DNA of 64,000 nt from Acytostelium subglobosum LB1 (Eukaryota > Evosea > Eumycetozoa > Acytosteliales > Acytosteliaceae), in the NCBI RefSeq assembly GCF_000787575.1, contig NW_012236523.1, positions 1,044,985 to 1,108,984 of the forward strand, read 5' to 3'. This document shows, piece by piece, positions 45,381 to 55,756 of the stretch; position 1 is the first letter of the stretch, and each line of letters starts with the position of its first letter. Both the position numbers and the translations under genes were made by a program. A model generated the notes under the pieces. It did no database searches and had not been told where the DNA came from. It saw only the letters and a program-made list of their open reading frames with translations.

Positions 45381-45539
45381 TGTCAACAATTTTATATTAT
45401 CTGTTGTTATATCTATAGATAGATGGATTTAAGAGGTGTGATTTGAAAGAATGATGGACCTCTAGTCTGAGATATTTGGTGTGCCACCACAAACCAACCA
45501 AAGATATTTTATAAGATTGGATTTGACTGATTATTTTGG

Positions 45540-46045
45540 TCACTCATTTCTGAACTTCAGACTGATAGAGTTGACACAATGTCTCTCGTCGTCTGGAGTA
45601 TGCTTGTAACCTTCGCCCTTAAAGACATGACCAAGATGACCTCCACAATTTTTACAACAGATCTCAACACGTGTCATACCATGTGAGTTATCCTCATGTC
45701 TGGTTAATGCGCCTGGTATCGCGTCAAAGAACGCAGGCCAGCCACAACCTGACTTGAATTTCTGCTGAGAAGTGTATAAAGGAGCATCGCAACCTGCACA
45801 GGTGTAAACACCAGAATCAAAGTGCTTGTCGTACTCGCCAGTGAATGCGCGTTCCGTACCCTTCTCTCGCAATACCTTAAATTGAAGTGGAGATAGCTTG
45901 ACCCTCCATTCGTCTAGTAGTGATATTGTGTGCGCGATGTATGAATGTATGTGGTTAGACAGCTTTACTCCTTCGTCTAGTAGTGGTGCATGATTTATGT
46001 AAGACCTCCGATAGATTATGTCATACCTTCCGATGTGTTGTTCAT
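45540..46045 (-). CDS. msrB: Methionine-R-sulfoxide reductase B
   Basis: Two exons: 46045-46027 encodes MNNTSE plus one base, and the second begins at 45913 (130 residues in all) or, with an upstream acceptor, at 45976 (151 residues). The core is standard MsrB: KLSPLQFKVLREKGTE, CAGCDAPLY and CKNCGGHLGH (four zinc cysteines), SGCGWPAFF, and the catalytic Cys in RHCVNSISLKF. It reduces methionine-R-sulfoxide in proteins using thioredoxin. No targeting signal is seen in the short form. The two acceptors share the sequence TTCGTCTAGTAGTG (plus strand), 63 bases apart, and both keep frame. Confidence 0.93.
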
Positions 46046-46243
46046 GTTGTTGTTGTTATTGTTATTGTTGTTGATGTTGATGTTGATGTTTTTGGTTGAC
46101 GATGATGAATAGATTCTAGAATTGAATAGTTGAGATTTAAAGAGTAATTTATTATTATTTCTAATGAACTTTAGCATATATAAATTTATATATTAATTAA
46201 AACCTTTAGATTAGTTCAATTGTTTGAGGGTAGAGGTTCAAAG

Positions 46244-46420
46244 TTATTGTGTTTCCGAAAGAGGTAACAGATATTCTTTCAAATCTTTGATTTTATTTTG
46301 TTTTTTGCTGGGTACTTGTTCGATGTTGAATAACTTCCATCCACTTATTAGCACTACAACATAACACACAAATACACAAATATTTGTTAACAATAAAATA
46401 GCAGTACTTAATGTCAACAT
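46244..46420 (-). CDS. Putative small single-TM protein (58 residues)
   Basis: An open frame from ATG 46420 to TAA 46244. It starts with a hydrophobic helix (MLTLSTAILLLTNICVFVCYVVVLISGW), followed by a basic, amphipathic tail (VPSKKQNKIKDLKEYLLPL). The shape suits a small mitochondrial or ER membrane protein, but I recognise no family. Its first three codons overlap, in antisense, the first exon of the RasGEF gene (ATG 46411), so if both are real they start within each other. It could be a chance frame in AT-rich DNA. Confidence 0.4.
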   Translation of the reverse strand: MLTLSTAILLLTNICVFVCYVVVLISGWKLFNIEQVPSKKQNKIKDLKEYLLPLSETQ

Positions 46421-49002
46421 CTCCACCGACAATCAATCAAGTAAGTGATTTACAATGCTATCAGCTGATTTCTATGGACTGATCGCCAAATGGTGACCAA
46501 CTAACATTATATGGTTTTCAGGGAAGCCCTGCCTCTCCTCCGATGGGCTATGACATTGGCAGCCCAGGCTCCAGGTCACCTGGTGACACAGCAGGTCGAA
46601 GAACTCTCAAGAGCAATGTAGTAAAGAGTTTGCTCAACAGATCAAACTCAGGATCGACCCTTATCAATCAACACAGACGTCAATTCCCAACAAACAATAC
46701 GTCAGACGATGGTGGTTCCATCGACCCAAGTGTTGACTCACCCAAATCGTCAAGACGTGCTGCCACTGCAACAGCGGGCACTGGAAACTCGGCTGCAGAC
46801 AATGATGTCGACAAGTCATTGTGGACTGTACGTGCTCTCAAGGAGAACCCAGAGATTGCAGACATCTTTGACAGAATCAAGCCAATCAATCGTTGTATAT
46901 CGTTGGGTCAGTGCTACGCATACGAAGAGACCCTACTCAAAGATGATCCACTCATTGGAAATGATGTCATGTTGCAGCTCATCCTACAACATCTTCAATA
47001 TGAAGGTCTCCTTAACTCGAGAAAGTCATTAGAGGGTGAAGCAAATGTCAAATGTAGGTTAGAGTTGAGATACATTCAATAATGAACAGCTAACTAACTA
47101 ACAACAACATATAGATCCTGATTATGCCTTTAATGATAGTAGACTTGTCACACTGATTCGAACGGCTCTCAAAGACTCTGAGAGGATCTTTAGTTTGACT
47201 TTGGACGACCGTCAGAAAGACTCTCAACAGCTGTTGGAGGAACACCTTGCATTGATGGGACTACTCGCTGAAGGTAAGATCACCTGTTGACAATCCAATT
47301 GGAATGAGAAGTTAGAGGAAACTGGTTTCTAACATCAACATTTGAAATTCACTCTAGAGCCCGATACATCAGAGGATGTCAATATCTATGATGAAGCTTT
47401 GGAATCAAACATTATATACACTGATGAAACACAAGCCAACCCAGCGTCCAGTGGTAGCAACAACAACAACAGTAGTGGTAACTTAGGAACCTCTGGTAAT
47501 GTTCCAATATCTAGCGTCCAGAGCAACTCTTCATTCACACTGTCTACCTCTGCCAAATTGGAACCGATCAAGGCTATCAAGGCCGCATCGCTCAACAAAC
47601 TGGTCATCCTTTTGACACCCGAGAAGAACCACGATCTTGAGTATGCCAAGACATTCCTTTTGACCTACCAATCATTTACCACCAACGAGAAGCTATTGCA
47701 GAAGCTCATACAGCGCTACCAGGTACCACAGAGGCCAGGCCAATCGGATGACGAGTGGAAGAAGATTGCCATCCCTATTCAGCTACGTGTTGTCAATGTT
47801 CTCAAGACGTGGATCAATCAATCATTCTCAGAGTTCAACGACAAGCTCATCCAGAACATCAAATCATTCGTCGAGGTTCTCAAACATGATAACCTTGCAC
47901 TGGCAAACAGAATCATGCAGACACTAAACAGCAAGGTAACAATTACTCATATTGCTGACTCTCTAGGTAGTATCTAACATCAAATCCCCTCATCAATCAT
48001 ATAGATCAAAGGTATCGGTGGAGAGGACGACGAGGAGGACAAAAAGTCAAAGATAGTGTTCACAATGCCAGCGCCAGAGCCAAAGGTTCCAAAGAACATT
48101 TGGTCCACCTCTTTGACGATATTCGATGTGGATGAAGAGGAGGTGGCTAGACAGCTCACACTCATCGACTTTGAGATTTTCTCATCAATCAAGCCTAGCG
48201 AGTTGCTCAACCAATCTTGGAATAAGCCCAAGTTACGTCACAGATCGCCCAATGTCATGTTGATCATCAACAGATTCAATGAGATATCACAATGGGTGGC
48301 GTCAATCATCCTATCGTTTGATAAGGTCAAGGACAGAGCAAGAGTTATGTCCAAGATTGTAAAGATTGCCGAGGTAACTACATATGATGATGGAAATGGT
48401 GGTGATCATGTTCTAACATACATACATACAAATACCATAGTATTTAATGAAACCATTGAATAACTTTAACACATCGATGGCCATCCTCTCTGGACTGAAT
48501 GCAGCATCGGTCCACAGACTCAAGTTTACCAAGGAAGAGATGCCAAAGCATATACAGGTGACCCTGGCTGACCTACAGGGCCAGCTCAGTAGTGCACAAG
48601 CGTATAAGACATACCGTGATATATTGGCCAAATCCAATCCCCCTTGTCTGCCTTACCTTGGTGTTTGTCTGACTGACCTTACCTTTGTAAGTAGTGAATG
48701 TGACAAACGAACAAACAATATTATTAACGGTCTGACAACTTACATTTCCATCCACATTCGTGTAGATTGAGGAGGGCAATCCAGACTTGATCAAAGGTTT
48801 CATCAACTTTAGCAAGAGAAAGTTGATCTACAATGCCATCTTCACTGTACAAAGCTTCCAGAACACAAGATACAATCTTCATCCTGTGTACCAGATATCC
48901 AAGCTGCTCAGAGTCTTGAAGCCTAGGATCGACGAAGAGGATCTATACCGCAGATCTCTCAAGTTTGAACCAAGGAACAAGGAGAGGAACGAAATATTGT
49001 AA
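46411..49002 (+). CDS. Ras guanine-nucleotide exchange factor with LisH motif
   Basis: Seven inferred exons (46411-46440, 46522-47053, 47115-47273, 47358-47935, 48005-48373, 48441-48686, 48766-49002) encode 716 residues. The first 115 residues are Ser/Arg-rich. A LisH dimerisation motif follows (VMLQLILQHLQYEGLLNSRKSLEGE, seen here in part). A RasGEF-N domain starts at SLNKLVILLTPEKNHDLEYA and includes TFLLTYQSFTTNEKLL. The CDC25 catalytic domain spans [59 protein letters not shown] and a final NLHPVYQISKLL. It should activate a Ras GTPase. Dictyostelids have over twenty RasGEFs, several with LisH. I cannot tell which orthologue this is. Confidence 0.93.
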
Positions 49003-49105
49003 TACATCATTGATTTGATTGTACGTACCTGTATCAACAATACAATAAATAAAAGTGATCACCAGTTGGAGATGGTGTTGTTCATGAGAAAATGGCTATC
49101 TCTTT

Positions 49106-49106
<1 letters not shown>

Positions 49107-49165
<59 letters not shown>

Positions 49166-49166
49166 A
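49107..49166. repeat. (TTG)n microsatellite
   Basis: Twenty uninterrupted TTG triplets in the 207-base gap between two convergent genes. The long Cys run seen in one frame is a shadow of this repeat. Confidence 0.95.
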
Positions 49167-49208
49167 TATACATTGGCCCAACAGATATGATCAATACTTC
49201 TCTCTCTT

Positions 49209-49633
49209 TCATTGCTTTATCCCTGATGACAATGCTCTTGAGTGTTGTTGAAGATGTCTTTGTTGCTGATTAATCAATCGCTCATGGGTCGTCCCATGAT
49301 GCTGCAGATGTTGCTGTTGCTGCTGCCTCTGTTGATACAGCTCTTCGTTTCTCGATTGGTTATCAACTATTCTCTTTAGAGGGTAAAAGATAAGGAAGAA
49401 GTAGATCAAGCACTGTCCTCCAATGACACCTGCAAGCATTTTCTGTTGATGTATGTACATGTCTTTGGTTAGATCAAACTGGGACATTAGTAGGACGTTC
49501 ATCGAAGCCTTACCTTGTGTGTGAGCAGAGGAAGGTCTAACAGTGCAGAGTACAGCATTTGGTGAACATTGTAATAGGACAAATAGAACCCAAATACAAT
49601 TGATGATATTATAATAACTAATAAGGCAATCAT
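49209..49633 (-). CDS. Small two-TM protein with Gln/His-rich tail
   Basis: Two inferred exons, 49633 to about 49514 and about 49442-49209, splice at a GTAAGG donor to about 118 residues. The N-terminal helix is MIALLVIIISSIVFGFYLSYYN. A short loop (NVHQMLYSALLDLPLLTHKK) leads to a second helix (GVIGGQCLIYFFLIFYPLKRI), and the tail is rich in Gln and His (QRQQQQQHLQHH). The hairpin layout suits a small ER or Golgi membrane protein, but I do not recognise the family. Confidence 0.6.
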
Positions 49634-50095
49634 GTTCTATCTTGATCTCACTCCTCTCTCTCTATCTATCTATCTCTCTTTTTTTTCTCTATCTTTCTAT
49701 GTCTCTCTCCTCTATCTATCTAAAGACCCCTTGCATTGTGTTCCAGCATTTATAACAAAACTATCAATGAATAAAATTGTTGTTCACAGATAAAGACTAA
49801 TACACCTTGGATAGATATCCTGTCTTTATTAACAATTACCACAAGTTGCCATTCTGTTGACAATACAATACACTTTTGAGTTGTAGTTAGAATCTATTCA
49901 GGTTTGTTCGTTGGAAACTGTTTTGGAAATTTCAATCTCTTTCGGCATTTATCGGGTACTGACACAGTGTGATGGTTTTTTTTCAAATTTGTTGTACCAG
50001 ACCAAGGGCAACTTTGCAACACTCAATCAGCATTGAGATCATTTGATTATTGCACACATACAAACACATACATACATATAAATATATATATAAAG
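49634..50095. promoter_or_regulatory. Divergent promoter region
   Basis: Between the small two-TM gene and the phosphotransferase gene. It has CTCTCTATCTAT pyrimidine repeats (49651-49720) next to the minus-strand start, a T-run at 49977-49983, and ATATATATA just before the plus-strand ATG. No ORF of note. Confidence 0.4.
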
Positions 50096-51631
50096 ATGAA
50101 GTTATCACAAGAGGCCTTGGCCAACTTGTCCAAGCATAAATACTCTGGAATTGATGATTCAATACTTGCAAAATTGATGCTGAGACGTTATTGGGACTTT
50201 TGTATTAAGTTGGTTCCCACCTGGATTGCCCCCAATCTTGTAAGTGTCCATCCCACTAGTAGTAGTACTTGGACAGACAAACATCAGCTCACTAACTCTT
50301 GAGAGTGTTGTTCCACCAGATCACATTGACAGGAACATTCGTTGTCATCTTTTCCTTCCTACTAGTTGGACACTACTCACCAGAATTCGAAGGTTCAATC
50401 CCAACATGGATTTACTACTTTTCCGCTGCTGCCTTGTTCTTTTATCAAACAATGGATAACCTGGATGGTAGACAGGCTCGCCGAACAGGCACCAGCTCAC
50501 CATTGGGCCAGTTGTTTGATCATGGATGTGATTCCATTGTTTGCACTGTATGTACTTGGCTACGCACTCATATACAGTAAAAACTCCAACTCTCTCTCTA
50601 ACACATCGATTAGCTTCAATCATTGACAGCAACCAGCATCATTGGTCAGGGCGCAGGATTTCTATCTCTATTTCAACTGTTCTCTACTGCATTGCTTCCA
50701 TTTTGGATGGCCACCTGGGAGGAGTACCACACTGGCGTCCTGCACCTCGGCCCTATCAACGGTCCAGATGAGGGAATAGTGATCATTTGCTTACTGTTCG
50801 TGTTTACAGGCTACTTTGGCTCTTCTTTCTGGGGCACGCCATTGCGCTTCCTCGTAGGTGACTCAATTGGACGCCTACTTCCAACCCAGTTGCTCGACGT
50901 CAAGATCAACGTTGTCATGAATCTGTTGATGGCAGTACCAATCACAGTGACCTGTGTTGTAAACATCCGTAATGTTATTCGTCATGTACAGGCCAAGGGC
51001 AAGTCTGCCACTCCAGCTCTGATGCACATTCTAGTCTGGGTCATCATGACGGTCTGTGCATTCACTTGGTACTATACCTCCACATCTACCTATCAACAAG
51101 ATTCAATCTGGATCAAATATCCCAGAACTGTTCAACTATCAATTGGCGTGCTCTTTGGTGAGCTAGTTGTAAGTATACTCCCTCAGCAAGTAACATTTGC
51201 ATCAAGTAGCAGCATCAGTCAGTCAGTCAGATACTAACAGATATTGTAATCAACACCACGACAGAGTCGCCTCATTCTCTCACATATGTGCCACTTGCCA
51301 TATAAAGTGCTCCAAGTGTCGTTGTATCCTATTATCATCTCTACACTCCTTTCAGTTGCAAACTATTGCCTCAACAAGTAAGTATTAATAAGGGTGGAGT
51401 AGTACACTCCGTTGGATCATTACTGACAGTCTCTTACTCACTCATTCAATTCATTCATTCCATTGCTACAGACCAACATACATTCCACAAGAGGGAGCAA
51501 TTCTGTTTGTCTTTACAACGATCAGCTTTGGAATCTACTCGATATTCGTCAAGGAGACAATCCAACAGTTGTGTTCCCATTTGAAGATTAAGTGTCTCAG
51601 TATCCCCACCACAAACAATAAACAGGCTTAG
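50096..51631 (+). CDS. Choline/ethanolamine phosphotransferase (CDP-alcohol family)
   Basis: Five inferred exons (50096-50239, 50320-50547, 50614-51168, 51265-51377, 51472-51631) encode 399 residues, the usual length for CEPT/EPT enzymes. The catalytic CDP-alcohol motif is complete: D-G-(x)2-A-R-(x)8-G-(x)3-D-(x)3-D in NLDGRQARRTGTSSPLGQLF then DHGCDS. About eight membrane helices follow. The start MKLSQEALANLSKHKYSGID resembles the animal enzymes. It makes phosphatidylcholine or phosphatidylethanolamine from diacylglycerol and CDP-base in ER or Golgi. Which base it prefers cannot be read. Confidence 0.94.
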
Positions 51632-51808
51632 TTAATTTAGTATGTTGTTCACAGAAAATGATAAGCTTGTTGTTGTATCTCTTCCCGAGGCAACAGGGAG
51701 TTGAGTGAAGGAGTTGATAAGGTTGGGAAATGGGAAAATGTTCAATGTCTTGTAATTAAGATTGCGCTGCTGCTCCTGTTGTAGTAATAAGTGTGACTGT
51801 CATGTCAG

Positions 51809-52339
51809 TTAGTATTTATTGATTCCAAAGATTCGCACACGATCCAAAGTGGGCATCTTGGCCAAGACGACCACAAATGAAGCAAGTGCATTGAGATAGA
51901 ATGGAGCGCCAGAGACTCCATTGGCATTTAGTGTTAACATAAACCTAAACGACGTTGAGATTATCATTGTTGGGTTAGTCTCATTCATTGAACAAACAGC
52001 ACTGTTGTTGGATACCCACAAACATATAGGGACCATGGTGAAGAACTTCCTTGTTGGTGTGTATTGCTGTCCTTTGTCAATCTGCTCCCAAAGTGTCAAT
52101 CTAGTGTATTTGCCTTGGTGCGAGGGGAAGAAAAAGGGAAGACCTTTCTGCCAGTGTAGTCCCACGTATGTGATTACTGCATGTATAATTGTGACTGTCA
52201 GCCAACCATAGTTGAAGCTCGGTGATATGATCTGAATGAAGAGTTTCAAGAGTAGAACTGCCAGTATATAAACTACCCAGAAGCTATGTGAGTGCATCCA
52301 TGATTCGTTCCTGTTAATTTGGAATTCATCCATGTTCAT
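51809..52339 (-). CDS. ormdl: ORMDL-family regulator of sphingolipid synthesis
   Basis: A single exon of 176 residues (a second ATG two codons in is equally possible). It has four membrane helices and the family core GLHWQKGLPFFFPSHQGKY followed by RLTLWEQIDKGQQYTPTRKF and FTMVPICLWV. ORMDL proteins bind and inhibit serine palmitoyltransferase in the ER. The N-terminus MNMDEFQINRNESWMHSHSFW has the Asn/Trp arrangement that in ORMDLs reaches into the SPT active site. The length is slightly above the human 153. Confidence 0.95.
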   Translation of the reverse strand: MNMDEFQINRNESWMHSHSFWVVYILAVLLLKLFIQIISPSFNYGWLTVTIIHAVITYVGLHWQKGLPFFFPSHQGKYTRLTLWEQIDKGQQYTPTRKFFTMVPICLWVSNNSAVCSMNETNPTMIISTSFRFMLTLNANGVSGAPFYLNALASFVVVLAKMPTLDRVRIFGINKY

Positions 52340-52652
52340 CTTGAATGATCTTTCTCGAATGTCCTTTCCTAATGAATAGGTTTGCTATAATGTTTGTTGT
52401 TTGTTTGTTTGTTGTTTGTTTGTTGTTTGTTTGTTGTTGTGTTATTAAGTTCTCAGAGCAATTCTGTTATTGTTGTTAATAACCTTTGTAGTTTCTGATG
52501 TTGTTGATAGGAATAATTATCTGTAATAAATGTACAAGAAAGATAAACAAACAAAGGAGGCTTGTTGTTCACTTTCGAAACAATAGTGGTAAAAACCCCA
52601 CAGAGTCAGATTTTATTGTCAATTATTATTATTATTATTATTTATTAATTAA

Positions 52653-54581
52653 TTATGAGATAGTTCTTGATGTTGTTGCTTTCTTCTTCTTCTTCTTTCT
52701 CTTTGGTGGATTGTAGGAGGGATTATAAATAAAGAGTATTGACAGAATGGTCACTGATATGATCAAGATCATCTGTTGTGTGGTAATACCTCTTCTTTGA
52801 ATCTCCTCTTTGATCTTGTCCACCACTGGATTGAATTGCTGCATCAGTTGTTTCCATCGCTGAGACCAGATGTCTTCTTTGTTGCCAGTTGTGGGCACTG
52901 ATTGGTCCGTTTCCTTGTCGTTGTTGTTTGTTTGGATGGCCTCCTCAGACTTGGATGGTGGTGTACCATGATGGTGGTAGTCAAAGTTGCTGTCACTCGA
53001 GAGGATGCCAATGCATTTGACAGAGTTTGAAAGCTGTCGTAATGTATTCACCAGTGCAATGATTTCGTTCCTTTGCAATGAACTTTGGTCTTCATCAAAC
53101 AGAATCTTCAGAGCTGTACCCAATCCAAGTGTTTGCATCTTGCCATAGAGCTTGCATTTCTCGCAAGTGACGCAGTTCAAAATGGAGCTGATGTTCTGGA
53201 AGTGTCCTTTGAATTGAGTGATAAGGTTTTGCTGAGTTTGAAAAGGACTATGTGTCAATGGTTTGAAATGTTGGTTGAATGTTTGATTGTTGTTTCAACT
53301 ATACCTTATCATATGTGTCTTTGAAAAGGAGTGTTTCGTCGAACGATGGCAAGCACGTGACTTGTTGCTTCAATAGAGTCTGTACAAGTTGGTAGGTTTG
53401 TTTGTCCTCCACTTCATTTCCAGTGTTGAACTGATAGTTGGCCAAGAAACCATCGATTTTACTGACAGCCCTGGTGTGTTGAAGGGATGGTGACGTTGAA
53501 GTATTGTTTGACTTGAGTGAGTGAGTGGAGCCATCAAGATGTGGATGTATGCAGTCGACTGCATAGCAACTTACCGCATCATAAACAAGAGTGTGAAATA
53601 GAGATTGTCAATTCTATCTGGATGATTCTCGAATGAGGATCTGAACCTCTTTGGATTATGTAACCACTCGTTGGTGTTCTTGTCCTTCTGATAGTAATAG
53701 GAGAGATGCGTGGTGATGGACGAATGTAGTCCCGATATTAGCTTGTAAAAGACCCTCTCTTCAAAACACATCTGCTCCAAAGGTCCTATATTGATAGGCA
53801 ATGTATGGTGGTTAATGATCACTGACTGGACAAATCATCTTCATAGACACCAAGTTGATACGTACGGGTGAAGCAGTTTTCGTTGTAGATCGATCCCCAC
53901 ACTGAGCTTCCATCATATCCAGAGTAGGACTCTGGTGTTTCACCAAGATTGACATAGCTTGTGTCAGTGTCGGATCCATATGGGATGACCCACATGTCCT
54001 CCTTCTTGTCCTTCCACTTTGTGAAGCCGGGTGGTGGGGGCGATAAGTCCACTCGATCGCTGTCACCATGGTCCTCTATCCTCCAAGGAAGAGGTATCTC
54101 GTTGTCATCACACTCACAAACTCCACATCCTTCAAGGCCACATAGTTGGGTGACAACCCAGAATGGACACTCTGCAAACAAGTTCACCCGGAAGTATCTA
54201 AAGAAACGTGTTTTCTTTGTTGTTGTTGTTGGAGAAGTTAGTAGTGTATAACAACGACATAGTGTTGTTGATCTGTCTTACTACTATCTCGTTCAGTATA
54301 GGATTCAAGTTTTTGTTGGCTTTCTCGATCATTGGAATCTGACAACAACAATCGTCTACCGTGTTGTCATTGTTGTTGCTGCTGCTGCTGCTGCTGTCAA
54401 AAGAGGAGATCAGCCCCTACAAAGTAAAGCATTGTATTAGTGCAAGCCATTGTCATTGTGTTGTGTAGCAATATTGTTTGCCTACATTTGATACTGTCGG
54501 ACTTATGACATCTGAACTTGACACATTAAGTTGTAGTAGTATAAGTAACAGGAAACACACCAATAAAGGTAGTCTCGCCAT
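52653..54581 (-). CDS. ero1: ERO1 endoplasmic reticulum oxidoreductin
   Basis: About seven exons from ATG 54581 (signal peptide MARLPLLVCFLLLILLQLNV) to the stop at 52653. ERO1 landmarks in order: the shuttle-region cysteines (CGVCECDDNEIPLPWR), SSVWGSIYNENCF, the helical core HSSITTHLSYYYQKD with NPDRIDNLYFTLLF-type sequence (here ENHPDRIDNLYFTLLF), and the active-site CVTCEKCKLYGKMQTLGLG, a CxxCxxC flavin-linked motif. ERO1 uses FAD and oxygen to reoxidise protein disulfide isomerase. Unlike human ERO1 it ends with a predicted transmembrane helix (MILIISVTILSILFIY) and a Lys-rich tail, as in yeast Ero1, whose C-terminal tail attaches to the ER membrane. Confidence 0.92.
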
Positions 54582-54809
54582 TGCAAGTAAGTATATGATT
54601 ATATTCTATCTGTTCTTCTCTTATCAAAGTATCTTTTACAACTATCTCTTTCGAATAGCTGGTCAGCTTGACAAGACATAAATTATTCAATTTATTTGGT
54701 GTGTGGTCCACGTTTCACCTTCCATCCAACAGAATGGTCAGATAGAACGTCGACCTGATCGATGACTAGATGAATGGCCTTGTGCATTCTTTGAAGTCTT
54801 TAGTCGTAG

Positions 54810-55483
54810 TCAGTCAACATCTAACGATATTGGTCTAAATCTCGTTCGAGTATTATAATTATTACTACTATTATTACTATTATTACTATTGCTACTGCTA
54901 CTACTGCTACTACTACTATTACAGAGTCCACTGCCATTTATATTATCGTTGGGTGAGGCCTTTGGAAGGAGCATGATCTTTCGTTTAGAACTACAGTAGT
55001 AAATGTTGTAAATACTCAAAGTTTGGTTACATCTCTTTATGTATCTATTATGGGTATTGTCAGTAACTTGTGAACGAACGAACGAACGAACTATCGAATG
55101 ATTCGATAACATACATGAGAGGATCGTCTAGACCAACATAAATTAGGATGGTCCAAACAAAGAACAACAATGATATCAGTGTTGGTGAATAAATAAGGGC
55201 GTAGTACTTGTACGAGTATGACTGTTGGAGTGTTGGACCATTGAGTATTAGCAACATGGATATATATATAAAATACTCAACCTACATAGCTAGTTGCTTT
55301 TGATGCAGACCATAGCAAGGTAAAGACCGAGGTAATAAAGAAGATCCAACATAGATTGCGATAACGTCTATTCTTTGCAGTGAGTTGATCGATTGATCTA
55401 TTCATCGCCCTTTCAAATAGATATATATCTAGTAGATGATGATGGGAGAGTTTGGTCATTAATAAAGAAGTTGCCTTATTCAT
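54810..55483 (-). CDS. NEP1R1/TMEM188-like regulatory subunit of lipin phosphatase
   Basis: Three inferred exons. An N-terminal helix DIYLFERAMNRSIDQLTAKNRRYR leads to membrane segment 1 (LCWIFFITSVFTLLWSAS). Segment 2 is YSPTLISLLFFVWTILIYVG, and the conserved end YIKRCNQTLSIYNIYYCSSKRK is followed by MLLPKASP. This order (FERRL helix, two TMs, RCR-x-x-L-x-x-YN motif, then K-x-x-L-x-P) is that of NEP1R1, the partner of the CTDNEP1 phosphatase that dephosphorylates lipin at the nuclear envelope. The tail is a Ser/Asn run and ends near RPISLDVD. Confidence 0.78.
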
Positions 55484-55756
55484 AAGTGAGATGGATGCAT
55501 CTACCCTTTAGTTGTGTGGAGATGTCAATCATCTTCTATAAATATACTATAAATATATATATATATCTTTGTACAGAGGGGAACAAGGCTGGATTAGTCT
55601 GTTTGTTCATTCTTTCAAAAGAATAACACATATACACACACACACACACACAAACAAGTTCATTCATTCAAGCTAGAGACAACAACAACCTACAGAGTAT
55701 CACTACTTTGTTTGTCAGTCGCACTACAACAATAACTACTAGTAGTCATTCCAATA

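Noticed and set aside
49015-49251. Cys-rich 78-residue protein
   Set aside because: It is the TGT frame of the TTG microsatellite.
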